Assembly: GCA_016935955.1 (NCBI GenBank)
Contig: JAFGPY010000148.1
Location: 1 to 5,368 of the forward strand
Origin: Planctomycetota bacterium
Lineage (GTDB): Bacteria; Planctomycetota; Phycisphaerae; FEN-1346; JAACEH01
Length of the DNA stretch: 5,368 nt
Reading direction: 5' to 3'
The notes beneath the pieces are model-generated. The model saw only the letters and a list, made by a program, of their open reading frames with translations. It ran no database searches and had not been told where the DNA came from. Shown here piece after piece: positions 1 through 5,368 of the stretch (position 1 is the first letter of the stretch; every line of letters begins with the position of its first letter). Made by a program: the position numbers and the translations under genes.

Positions 1-300
1 CGCCGCCGCCTTGGAAACCGTTACGGCCTCCGATGCGTTGGGCTGGTTTATGTCTTGTGGCTACACTCAATCGTGAAGTGCTCTAGGATAGCGGGGGGCT
101 GCCTGAGTGCCGCGCGGTCCTGCAGAGAAAGTGTGAGACAAAGGAACGGCTTAACATCCGGCTTTGCCATGACTTAAGCTTGGTAACGAGGTTTCCTGCA
201 AGTTTTTCTCCGTTCCGCTTTACGAATTGGCCCTTCGCCGGGAAATAAGTTGTTAGAGGGGCAATGGTGCCCCCGCAACCGTGTGCAAGGAGAAGCGAGT
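1..300. other. Leader region without a recognisable gene
   Basis: No convincing coding frame covers these 300 bases. The stretch is richer in A and T than the genes after it, especially at about 135-255, which suits a promoter or regulatory leader for the operon starting at 301. The one clear structure is a perfect 6-bp hairpin at 258-273 (GGGGCA, loop ATGG, TGCCCC), which has no T run after it. A very weak sigma-70-like pair (TTGGGC at 38-43, TACACT at 62-67, 18-base spacer) can be drawn but is not convincing. The leader could also hold the boundary of the element or the end of an upstream gene's control region. I see no tRNA or clear attachment site. Confidence 0.5.
258..273 (+). promoter_or_regulatory. 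Small perfect hairpin just upstream of the first gene
   Basis: GGGGCA and TGCCCC form a 6-bp stem with a 4-base loop. It lies 13 bases before the Shine-Dalgarno sequence (287-293) of the gene starting at 301. The lack of a following T tract argues against an intrinsic terminator. It could be a small operator dyad or a leader stem that affects translation, or it could be chance in GC-rich DNA. Confidence 0.25.
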
Positions 301-846
301 ATGACGCGAATCGGCCTGACGTTCGACGAGTACGTGGACCTCAAGGTGAAGCCGCATGAGGGTGCCGGCTGGGCCTCCCAGGAAGCCGCCAGGATGCATG
401 TGGAGCAGATGTTCCCGATGACCCTGCTGGGGGCGTCCAGCCACCTGCGGTCGCGGGGCTACGACTGCCGCCCCGAGATGCTGGAGCTGCTGGTCAACAA
501 CGGTGTGGTGACGCCCGCCAGCGAGGACGCCTGGTCACAGGCCGACGTGGATGCCGCCGCCGAGCACTTCGAGGACTGCGATCTCCTGACGCCCTACGCG
601 GCGATGTGCCAAACGCTGGGGTGCAGCTACGCCGACTTCGTGCGGCCGCTCAAGGAGGCTGCGGAGCGCGAGTCGGCCAAGTACGGACGTCGGTTGCCGG
701 ATGACGACCAGTACTTCGTCATGCATCGCGAGCCGCCCCGCGGCGTGACCGGCGCGGACGGCAAGCTTGAGGTCCAGCCAGCGGTCATCACCTTCACGCT
801 GTGCGACGACATTCGGGAGCGCATCGAGCGTGGCGAGGAGGTCTGA
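301..846 (+). CDS. Hypothetical protein, first gene of the capsid/ATPase operon
   Basis: I do not recognise this 181-residue protein. The ATG at 301 is chosen because a good Shine-Dalgarno (AAGGAGA, 287-293) precedes it at normal spacing; the frame is open upstream to a TTG at 250, but that start has no comparable site. The protein is soluble, with no signal peptide or membrane segment. Residues about 35-120 look mostly helical and include LRSRGYDCRPEMLELL near residue 48 and a second helical stretch with CQTLGCSYADFVRPLKEA near residue 105. A compact acidic stretch (ADVDAAAEHFEDCD) joins them. This could be a MerR- or excisionase-like helical DNA-binding fold, but that is a guess from pattern. 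The C-terminus is charged (IRERIERGEEV). It is followed after two bases by the sigma-like gene, whose Shine-Dalgarno lies inside the end of this gene, so the two are probably translated together. Confidence 0.8.
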   Translation: MTRIGLTFDEYVDLKVKPHEGAGWASQEAARMHVEQMFPMTLLGASSHLRSRGYDCRPEMLELLVNNGVVTPASEDAWSQADVDAAAEHFEDCDLLTPYAAMCQTLGCSYADFVRPLKEAAERESAKYGRRLPDDDQYFVMHREPPRGVTGADGKLEVQPAVITFTLCDDIRERIERGEEV

Positions 847-848
847 CT

Positions 849-1409
849 ATGACCTCCGAACCACAGGAATTGGAGCTGACGGCCGACCTCTTGGAGTATG
901 CCAAGGCGGTGGCGCTTGAGAAGGCCCCCAAATACTGCCCTCGGCGTCTTGGAAGCCCCAGGGGTGTGCCGTCCGACCTCGATGAAGGGCCTTACGACGA
1001 CGTGGTGCAGCAGGTCATGCTGCAGCTGCTGAGCCGTCCGCCGAAGTACGATCCGTCGCGGGGGGCCAAGCCCAAAACGCTCATCTACACCATCGTGGTC
1101 AGGGCGCTCATGAAGTACGGGGGCCGCGAGAAAAGGCGGGCCGGGCGTTACCCGCAGATGCCCGAGACGGTCGAAGTGTCCGAGGCCCTTGAGGAAGGCA
1201 AGAGCGAGCAAACATCGGCGGTTCACCAGGTCAGCCAGCGCCGCCATGCCGACTTGACCCGGAGCGGCTGGAGCATGGACGACATCCTCCAGTACGTTGA
1301 CAGCGAGGACAGTCGGGACTTGTGCGAGCTGGTGATCGAGTGCGACGGCAACGTGAGCGAAGCGGCGAGGCGTATGGGGTGTCGGAAGGGGCGGTTCGCC
1401 ACCGCCTGA
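849..1409 (+). CDS. Small sigma-70-like / helix-turn-helix protein, frame broken near its C-terminus
   Basis: As written, the frame gives 186 residues. The start is supported by GAGGAGGT at 835-842, six bases before the ATG. Residues about 48-97 resemble sigma region 2: a YDDVVQQVMLQLL helix, then YDPSRGAKPKTLIYTIVVRALMKY and the basic REKRR. Residues about 144-178 begin a region-4-like helix-turn-helix (DILQYVDSEDSRDLCELVIE, then GNVSEAARRMG). After Gly177 the frame turns into CRKGRFATA and stops at 1407-1409, which cuts off the recognition helix. The -1 frame carries the missing part (see 1379-1474), giving a 208-residue protein. The likely role is a phage-type sigma factor or regulator acting on the element's promoters. 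The sigma family call is by pattern only; a DNA-binding protein of another HTH family is the main alternative. Confidence 0.75.
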   Translation: MTSEPQELELTADLLEYAKAVALEKAPKYCPRRLGSPRGVPSDLDEGPYDDVVQQVMLQLLSRPPKYDPSRGAKPKTLIYTIVVRALMKYGGREKRRAGRYPQMPETVEVSEALEEGKSEQTSAVHQVSQRRHADLTRSGWSMDDILQYVDSEDSRDLCELVIECDGNVSEAARRMGCRKGRFATA

Positions 1410-1474
1410 AGATGCTGGGGCCGAAGCTGCTGGCGGCCGGGTTCGACCCGTTTTCGACGAAGGAGGAGACATGA
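1379..1474 (+). other. Out-of-frame C-terminal remainder of the sigma-like gene (-1 frame)
   Basis: Reading in the -1 frame from G1379 gives VSEGAVRHRLKMLG and then PKLLAAGFDPFSTKEET, 31 residues in all, ending at TGA 1472-1474. This is what a helix-turn-helix should have after GNVSEAARRMG: a recognition helix with VSEGAVRHRLK and a short tail. The stop overlaps the capsid gene's ATG as ATGA, the usual sign of translational coupling, which the 1409 stop lacks. One G missing from the run at 1376-1379 would explain the break. The cause may be a sequencing or assembly error, a real mutation, or a programmed -1 slip: a tRNA-Gly on GGG (1377-1379) can re-pair with GGG at 1376-1378. Confidence 0.75.
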
Positions 1475-3318
1475 CGGCGATCATGGAGGACGTTCTGCTC
1501 GAAGCGGCCGTGGACATGCGGAAGCTGCCGTCGGTGAGCATCCTGGCCTACACCGGCGGGATCATGCGGATACCGGCCTGGGGCAACATTGTGGTCGATC
1601 TGGCAGGCCTCGATGTCTCCGATGGCGTGGCCATCCTCTCGGACCACGATTCGAGTCGTCGCGGCGTCGTCGGCCACGGCACTGCGGAGATACGGGACAA
1701 CCGCCTGGTGGTTACCGGCTCGGTCAGTGCCACCGGCCAGGCGGCACGGGAGATCGTCGATGCCTCGAAGAATGGCTTCCCGTGGCAGGCCAGCGTGGGC
1801 GTCGAGGTGATCGAACGCCGCCAGGTCCGCGCCGGGGAACGAATCGACGTGAACGGCAGGAGCATCAAGGCCCCGGCGGGCGGGCTCACGCTCGTCACCA
1901 GGGGGCGGCTTCGTGAGGTAAGCATTGTGGGGCTGGGCTGCGACAACGGTACGGCGGTGTCGATTGCGGCATCGCGCAACAGAAAGGAAGCGAGCATGAC
2001 GACGGTGGTTGAGGGCAACGAGGTGGTGGAGAAGCAGGCGGGCGGTGGCGACGTCGAGGCGACCGAGCGGACGCGCGTGGCGAACATCGCCAGCATCTGC
2101 GGGCCGAAACACGAGGCAATCCGGGCGCAGGCCATCGAGGAAGGCTGGGACGAGACGCGGACCGAACTGGAGGTTCTGCGGGCCAACCGGCCGCACGTGC
2201 CGGCCGTCTGGTCGCGGCCGACGGTGGCCACGGAGTCGGTGCTGGAGGCGGCTCTGCTGGCGCGGATGGGCAAGGCGACCCTCGGCGAGAAGGTGCTCGG
2301 CCCGGTGGCGATGGAGCGGGCCGAGGATCTCGGCGCGACGAACATGATTGACCTCTGCAGGGCGGCCCTGGCCGTGGACGGCATGCCGGTACCGAGCGGC
2401 CGCATGGAACTCGTCAAGGCGGCGCTCTCGACCTATTCCCTGCCGACGGCCTTGGGCAACGTGGCCAACAAGGTACTGCTGGACAGCTACGCCGAGACGC
2501 CTGCCAGCTGGCGGGCCTTCTGTGCGGTGCGCTCGGTGAGCGACTTCAAGCCGCACACCGGGGTGCGGCCGAGCTTTACCGGCCAGCTTGAGCAGGTGGC
2601 TCCGGGCGGCGAGCTGAAGCATGGCAGCGTGGCCGAGGCCCTCGTCGGCTACCAGGTCGACACGTTCGGCAAGATGCTGAGCATCGACCGTCGCGACGTG
2701 ATCAACGACGACCTGAGCGTGTTCGAGGACGCCGCCGCCAGCTATGGGCGAATGGGCATGCGGAAGGTCAGCGACCTGGCCTTCGATGTCTTGCTCACCA
2801 ACGCCGACAGCTTCTTCTCGGTCGGCAACGGCAACTACCTCTCCGGTGCCGACAGCGCTCTGGGCATCGACTCGCTGGCCAGTGCCATCGCGGCCATGCG
2901 GACGCAGCGCGACGATGAGGGCAACGACCTCGACCTGATGCCTGCGACGCTCTTGGTGACGCCCGAGTTGGAGCCCGTGGCCCGGATGCTGCTGGAGAGC
3001 GAGTTCGTCCAGCGGGCTGAGGACGTGCCGACCGGCAACAGCCTGCGGCGGGCCGTCAACCTGGAGGTCGAACCGCGATTGAGCAACACGGCCAAGTTCG
3101 CCGCGAAGGCCAGCACGAAGCACTGGTACCTGTTCGCCAAGCCGAACGCGGTGCCGATGATCGTCGCCTTCCTCAACGGCAAGCAGACGCCGACCGTCGA
3201 GTTCTTCGGCCTGACGCAGGACGTCAGCCGCCTGGCCGTAAGCTGGCGGGTCTACCACGATTTCGGTGCCGCCCTCGCCGATCCTCGTGCCGCCGTCCGC
3301 AGCAAGGGCGAAGCGTAG
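1471..3318 (+). CDS. Prohead protease-major capsid protein fusion (HK97-fold, Mu gpT-like capsid)
   Basis: This 615-residue protein should cleave itself and assemble a viral shell. The ATG follows AAGGAGGAG (1460-1468). Residues about 20-170 match an HK97/U35-type prohead serine protease: His59 in SDHDSSRRGVVG, Ser108 in WQASVGVEV 49 residues later, and the closing REVSIVGLGCDNG strand, with Glu149 a possible third catalytic residue. Residues about 176-250 are a charged, partly helical linker that may serve as the scaffold. Residues about 320-600 resemble Mu gpT-like capsid proteins: LPTALGNVANKVLLDSY, VSDFKPHTGVRPSF, GGELKHGS, the strong INDDLSVFED (411-420), DSALGIDSLASAIAAMRTQ, and ATLLVTPELEPVA. 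Fusions of this kind are a known capsid family. Unusually, no terminase, portal or tail gene flanks it. An internal start at 1996 may also make the capsid part alone. Confidence 0.9.
   Translation: MTAIMEDVLLEAAVDMRKLPSVSILAYTGGIMRIPAWGNIVVDLAGLDVSDGVAILSDHDSSRRGVVGHGTAEIRDNRLVVTGSVSATGQAAREIVDASKNGFPWQASVGVEVIERRQVRAGERIDVNGRSIKAPAGGLTLVTRGRLREVSIVGLGCDNGTAVSIAASRNRKEASMTTVVEGNEVVEKQAGGGDVEATERTRVANIASICGPKHEAIRAQAIEEGWDETRTELEVLRANRPHVPAVWSRPTVATESVLEAALLARMGKATLGEKVLGPVAMERAEDLGATNMIDLCRAALAVDGMPVPSGRMELVKAALSTYSLPTALGNVANKVLLDSYAETPASWRAFCAVRSVSDFKPHTGVRPSFTGQLEQVAPGGELKHGSVAEALVGYQVDTFGKMLSIDRRDVINDDLSVFEDAAASYGRMGMRKVSDLAFDVLLTNADSFFSVGNGNYLSGADSALGIDSLASAIAAMRTQRDDEGNDLDLMPATLLVTPELEPVARMLLESEFVQRAEDVPTGNSLRRAVNLEVEPRLSNTAKFAAKASTKHWYLFAKPNAVPMIVAFLNGKQTPTVEFFGLTQDVSRLAVSWRVYHDFGAALADPRAAVRSKGEA
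1982..1998 (+). promoter_or_regulatory. Possible internal Shine-Dalgarno and in-frame start for a separate capsid protein
   Basis: Inside the fusion, GAAAGGAAG (1982-1990) lies five bases before the in-frame ATG at 1996 (Met176). It falls at the end of the protease domain, just before the charged linker. Starting here would make a 440-residue scaffold-capsid protein without protease. Nested starts that raise the amount of the downstream product are known in phage head genes such as lambda C/Nu3 and Mu I/Z. Purine-rich sequence in GC-rich coding DNA can also mimic such a site. Confidence 0.45.
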
Positions 3319-3329
3319 TCTCTTCCATA

Positions 3330-3375
3330 GGAGGGGCGTGTGGGTTTGGCGGCCCCGCGTCCCTCCGCTCCTTTT
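3330..3375 (+). terminator. Hairpin after the capsid gene, weak terminator or attenuator candidate
   Basis: Bases 3330-3340 pair with 3356-3366 in an 11-bp stem (nine Watson-Crick and two G-U pairs, 15-base loop), starting 11 bases after the capsid stop. Only four Ts follow (3372-3375), after GCTCC, so termination would be partial. The 5' arm overlaps AGGAGGGG (3329-3336), a strong Shine-Dalgarno with a GTG at 3340, so the stem may instead hide a ribosome site. A partial stop here would lower ATPase expression relative to the capsid gene, or the reverse if the stem is a processing point. Confidence 0.35.
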
Positions 3376-3417
3376 GCTCTCCGTCGCACCCGTAGACCAC
3401 ATCAGTTGGAGACCCGC

Positions 3418-3627
3418 ATGGTTGCCCTCCCCAATGAGGCCGCAGAACGTGTCGGCAGGTTCGAGATGAGCGTCGGTGTCGCCGATCGCACCGCCGAAGC
3501 AGATGAGCGGTGGCAGAACCGCAGCCACGTCCTGGCGGCTTGGCTGCGCGAGAAGTGGCAGATGGAACGCGGCCGCCTGCGTCGTCCGCACACGATGAGG
3601 CCCCGCCGGATGGCGGAAAGGAACTGA
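3418..3627 (+). CDS. Small basic hypothetical protein before the ATPase gene
   Basis: This frame encodes 69 residues from ATG 3418, with TGGAG (3407-3411) as a modest ribosome site. A GTG at 3340 in the same frame, behind the stronger AGGAGG (3329-3334), would give 95 residues, but the added part is rich in Pro and Arg and looks less protein-like. Third positions are mostly G or C, as in the neighbouring genes. Residues about 22-52 form a likely amphipathic helix rich in Trp and charge (ADERWQNRSHVLAAWLREKW), and the tail is strongly basic (RPRRMAERN). It ends two bases before the ATPase start and contains that gene's ribosome site, so the two are probably coupled. I know no family for it. 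A nucleic-acid-binding or accessory role for the ATPase is only a guess. Confidence 0.5.
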   Translation: MVALPNEAAERVGRFEMSVGVADRTAEADERWQNRSHVLAAWLREKWQMERGRLRRPHTMRPRRMAERN

Positions 3628-3629
3628 CG

Positions 3630-5057
3630 ATGGCGACCAAGCGACGAGACCCTGTCCCACAGGGGCACTACGAAGCGCGGATTGTCCGCTCTCAGTTCGT
3701 TGGGGACCGCCTCGACCTGGACGTCGAGATCATCGGCGGCCCGCACGACGGCCGAGTGATCACCCGGAAGCTGTATCTGCACAGTCCCGACGCGAACACG
3801 AAGCGGCGAGACATCAGCGACCTGGAGCGAATCTGCCGGGCCGTGGGCGTGCTGGCCCCGAAGGACAGCAGCGACCTGCACGACATCCCAATGGTCGTCC
3901 ACATCGGGGTGACCGGGCGACGCAACACGCTCTTGGCGTATTCCCGCAAACCGAGGCCCATAAGCCCGGCTGCGGCCCCGCCGGCTGCCGCCGCGGGCCT
4001 CGCCGGGCCGAGCATCGTGCGCCTGAGCGACGTCGAGCCCGAACAGGTGCGCTGGCTCTGGCCAAGCCGCATCGCCACGGGCAAGCTGACGCTGGTTGCC
4101 GGTGATCCAGGATTGGGCAAAAGCTTCCTGACTCTGGACATCGCCGCCCGTGTTTCCACGGGTGTGGGGTGGCCCGATGCGCCGAACGTGCCCTTCGAGC
4201 CGGGCGACGTGGTCCTGCTCAGCGCCGAGGACGATGTCGCCGATACGATCCGCCCGCGTCTGGATGCAGCCGGTGCCGACGTGGCCCGTATCGTCGCCAT
4301 CAATGCGGTTCGGGCTCCCGACAAGCAGGGCAAGGTGTCCGCGCGGCCCGTCGACCTGAGTCAGGACGTCGAGTACGTCGAGGCGGCGATTGGCCAACTG
4401 GCAAAGCCGAAGCTCGTGGTGGTCGATCCGATCAGCGCCTACATGGGCGAGACCGACAGCCACAACAACGCCGAGACGCGGGCCAGGCTGGCCAAGCTGG
4501 CCGACCTGGCCGTGCGACGCCAGGTGGCCGTGGTCTGCGTCTCGCATCTGAACAAGGGTGCGGGCCGCTCGGCCGTCTACCGCGTAACCGGCTCGCTGGG
4601 GTTCGTGGCGGCGGCGCGGACGGTCTGGAGCGTCAGTCGCGACGAGCACGACCATGAGCGGCGGCTGATGCTGCCGATCAAGAACAACCTCGCCAGGGAC
4701 ACCGACGGGCTGGCCTACTCGCTCTACGCCCCCGAGGGGATCGCCACGCCACGCGTCGCCTGGGAGGATGAGACGGTGGCGATGATCGCCGACGATGTCC
4801 TGAATGCCGGTGACGATGAGCGCAGCAAGACCGCTGTGGAGCAGGCCGCCGAGTGGCTGCGTGAGACGCTGGCCGCCAGGCCGGTCACGCCCGCCGATGT
4901 CATCACTAGGGCGCAGGAGGCAGGCTACTCGGAGTCCACAGTGCAGCGGGCCAAGCGTCGGGCGGGCGTCGAGTCCATTGCCCAGCGCGATGACGACAAC
5001 AAGATGACCGGCTGGGCATGGCGGCTAAGGCAGCCAGATGGCCAGGTGGTCTCCTAG
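3630..5057 (+). CDS. DUF669-like domain fused to a RepA/RecA-like P-loop ATPase
   Basis: This 475-residue protein is probably the element's replication or recombination ATPase. The ATG at 3630 has GGAAAGGA (3615-3622) seven bases upstream; a longer frame opening at 3510 overlaps the small gene and is rejected. Residues about 10-95 resemble the DUF669 phage domain, often found beside phage recombination or replication ATPases: GHYEARIVRS, LDVEIIGGPHDGRVITRKLYLHS, then DLERICRAVGV. A Pro/Ala-rich linker spans about 108-127. The ATPase core has Walker A GDPGLGKS (158-165, Lys164), LLSAEDD with Glu200 as likely catalytic base, Walker B KLVVVDP (261-267, Asp266) and sensor-like SHLNKG (305-310). 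Residues about 400-470 form a winged-helix-like end (AAEWLRETL, then STVQRAKRRAGV and WAWRLRQPD), common in plasmid and phage RepA-type ATPases. It may act as a hexameric helicase or loader. The repeat array 12 bases downstream could be its target. Confidence 0.85.
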   Translation: MATKRRDPVPQGHYEARIVRSQFVGDRLDLDVEIIGGPHDGRVITRKLYLHSPDANTKRRDISDLERICRAVGVLAPKDSSDLHDIPMVVHIGVTGRRNTLLAYSRKPRPISPAAAPPAAAAGLAGPSIVRLSDVEPEQVRWLWPSRIATGKLTLVAGDPGLGKSFLTLDIAARVSTGVGWPDAPNVPFEPGDVVLLSAEDDVADTIRPRLDAAGADVARIVAINAVRAPDKQGKVSARPVDLSQDVEYVEAAIGQLAKPKLVVVDPISAYMGETDSHNNAETRARLAKLADLAVRRQVAVVCVSHLNKGAGRSAVYRVTGSLGFVAAARTVWSVSRDEHDHERRLMLPIKNNLARDTDGLAYSLYAPEGIATPRVAWEDETVAMIADDVLNAGDDERSKTAVEQAAEWLRETLAARPVTPADVITRAQEAGYSESTVQRAKRRAGVESIAQRDDDNKMTGWAWRLRQPDGQVVS

Positions 5058-5068
5058 AGACATTAGAT

Positions 5069-5169
5069 GATGATGTGGAGTATCTGGACTATCTGGACCA
5101 TCTGGCTTTTCGAGGGCGTAAGGGCGGTTTTCCCACATAGTCCACATGGTCCAGATGGTCCACATCACC
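5069..5169. repeat. Inverted pair of 9-bp tandem repeat arrays
   Basis: The left arm (5069-5105) repeats TGGANNATC every nine bases at 5076, 5085 and 5094, with a fourth TGG at 5103. The right arm (5133-5169) repeats CCANATNNT with the same period, CCA falling at 5133, 5142, 5151 and 5160. The right arm is the reverse complement of the left with only a few mismatches, several of them G-U compatible, and the spacer is 27 bases (5106-5132). The structure could be iterons of an origin bound by the ATPase or a partner, or a long RNA or DNA stem acting as terminator or protein-binding site. The regular spacing plus inversion is unlikely by chance. Confidence 0.85.
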
Positions 5170-5354
5170 AAGCGTATCAGGCTGGGCATGTGGTTTGACC
5201 AAGGTCTCAGATTGACACCTTGAAACTCGGCGTAGGTACTCCAGAAAGACCGGCCTTTCCCGAGGCCACGGGAACCAGTCGCGGTCCTAGACAGAGTTGC
5301 TTTCCGTGGGTGTAGATTCTGCCGTAACGCGCACCGGGCCGGAGGGTGGCCACC
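5170..5354. other. Non-coding tail with small dyads
   Basis: No supported gene lies between the repeat array and the possible start at 5355. Bases 5193-5226 form a stem of two parts (GTTT/AAAC and CAAGGT/ACCTTG) with a 3-base bulge and an 11-base loop. Bases 5257-5274 form a perfect dyad, TTCCCG-AGGCCA-CGGGAA. A -35-like TTGACA sits at 5212-5217, but the -10 partner (GGTACT at 5235-5240, 17-base spacer) is poor. The stretch could be the control region of the next gene, part of an origin, or the end of the element. No tRNA is recognisable. Confidence 0.5.
5212..5240 (+). promoter_or_regulatory. Weak sigma-70-like promoter candidate
   Basis: A perfect TTGACA (5212-5217) is followed after 17 bases by GGTACT (5235-5240), which matches TATAAT poorly. 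It overlaps the 3' arm of the hairpin at 5193-5226, so a folded or protein-bound dyad could control it. It would transcribe rightward toward the possible start at 5355. The evidence is thin. Confidence 0.2.
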
Positions 5355-5368
5355 ATGTTCATTCTGAC
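5355..5368 (+). CDS. Possible start of a further gene, cut by the window edge
   Basis: ATG at 5355 follows GGAGG (5341-5345) with nine bases between, an acceptable ribosome site. Only four full codons (Met-Phe-Ile-Leu) are visible, so nothing can be said about the product. Confidence 0.3.

Noticed and set aside
38..67. Sigma-70 promoter in the leader (TTGGGC and TACACT)
   Set aside because: The -35 box matches only three of six bases and the spacer is 18, so it is not distinguishable from chance.
250..300. Extension of the first gene to a TTG at 250
   Set aside because: The ATG at 301 has a clear Shine-Dalgarno at 287-293, while the extension has none and crosses the hairpin at 258-273.
627..1541. 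A 304-residue minus-strand open frame opposite the first two genes
   Set aside because: It covers two plus-strand genes with good ribosome sites and coupled ends, and it shows no recognisable domain.
3510..3629. Earlier ATG start for the ATPase at 3510
   Set aside because: The added 40 residues are low-complexity, overlap the small gene in another frame and lack a good ribosome site. The ATG at 3630 has one, and the DUF669-like pattern begins just after it.
1231..3660. An 809-residue open frame on the minus strand across the capsid gene
   Set aside because: It lies antisense to a well-supported protease-capsid gene, has no protein-like family pattern (long His/Arg/Ala/Gly-rich runs), and such frames are common opposite GC-rich genes.
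3402..4655. A 417-residue minus-strand open frame opposite the ATPase gene
   Set aside because: It is a shadow of the Walker-motif ATPase on the plus strand, with low-complexity composition and no recognisable domain.
1..5368. CRISPR array, tRNA or rRNA genes, insertion sequence ends
   Set aside because: No direct repeats with spacers, no cloverleaf, no rRNA-like segments and no transposase or terminal inverted repeats were seen. The 9-bp array at 5069-5169 is too short in period for a CRISPR array.

Overview
The window is GC-rich bacterial DNA with a compact run of plus-strand genes that looks like part of a phage-derived or satellite-like mobile element. No rRNA, tRNA, CRISPR array, integrase or transposase is visible. 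From the style of the proteins (an HK97-fold capsid fused to its protease, a small sigma-like regulator, a RepA-like ATPase), I suspect an environmental Planctomycetota or a similar GC-rich host. That host assignment rests on general resemblance, not on a database search.

Layout: bases 1-300 hold no recognisable gene and form a leader that is visibly less GC-rich than the genes. A tight operon follows. It starts with a 181-aa protein of unknown function (301-846). Next is a small sigma-70-like / helix-turn-helix protein (849-1409), whose reading frame breaks in a G run inside the DNA-binding helix. The rest of the helix continues in the -1 frame and ends at 1472-1474, overlapping the next start as ATGA. 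Then comes a 615-aa prohead protease-major capsid protein fusion (1471-3318). After a short gap with a hairpin there is a small 69-aa ORF (3418-3627, possibly starting at 3340). The last gene is a 475-aa protein joining a DUF669-like N-terminal domain, a RecA/RepA-like P-loop ATPase and a C-terminal helix-turn-helix-like domain (3630-5057). The non-coding tail (5058-5354) opens with a striking pair of inverted 9-bp tandem repeat arrays (5069-5169), followed by smaller dyads. A possible new gene start lies at the very edge (5355).

How the parts may work together (inference): the sigma-like protein could direct transcription of the element, the ATPase with the downstream repeats could form a replication module, and the fusion could self-process and assemble a shell. 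No terminase, portal, tail or lysis gene is in the window, so the capsid sits directly between regulatory and replication genes. That arrangement fits a capsid-carrying satellite, a degraded prophage or a domesticated capsid. The window alone cannot decide between these.
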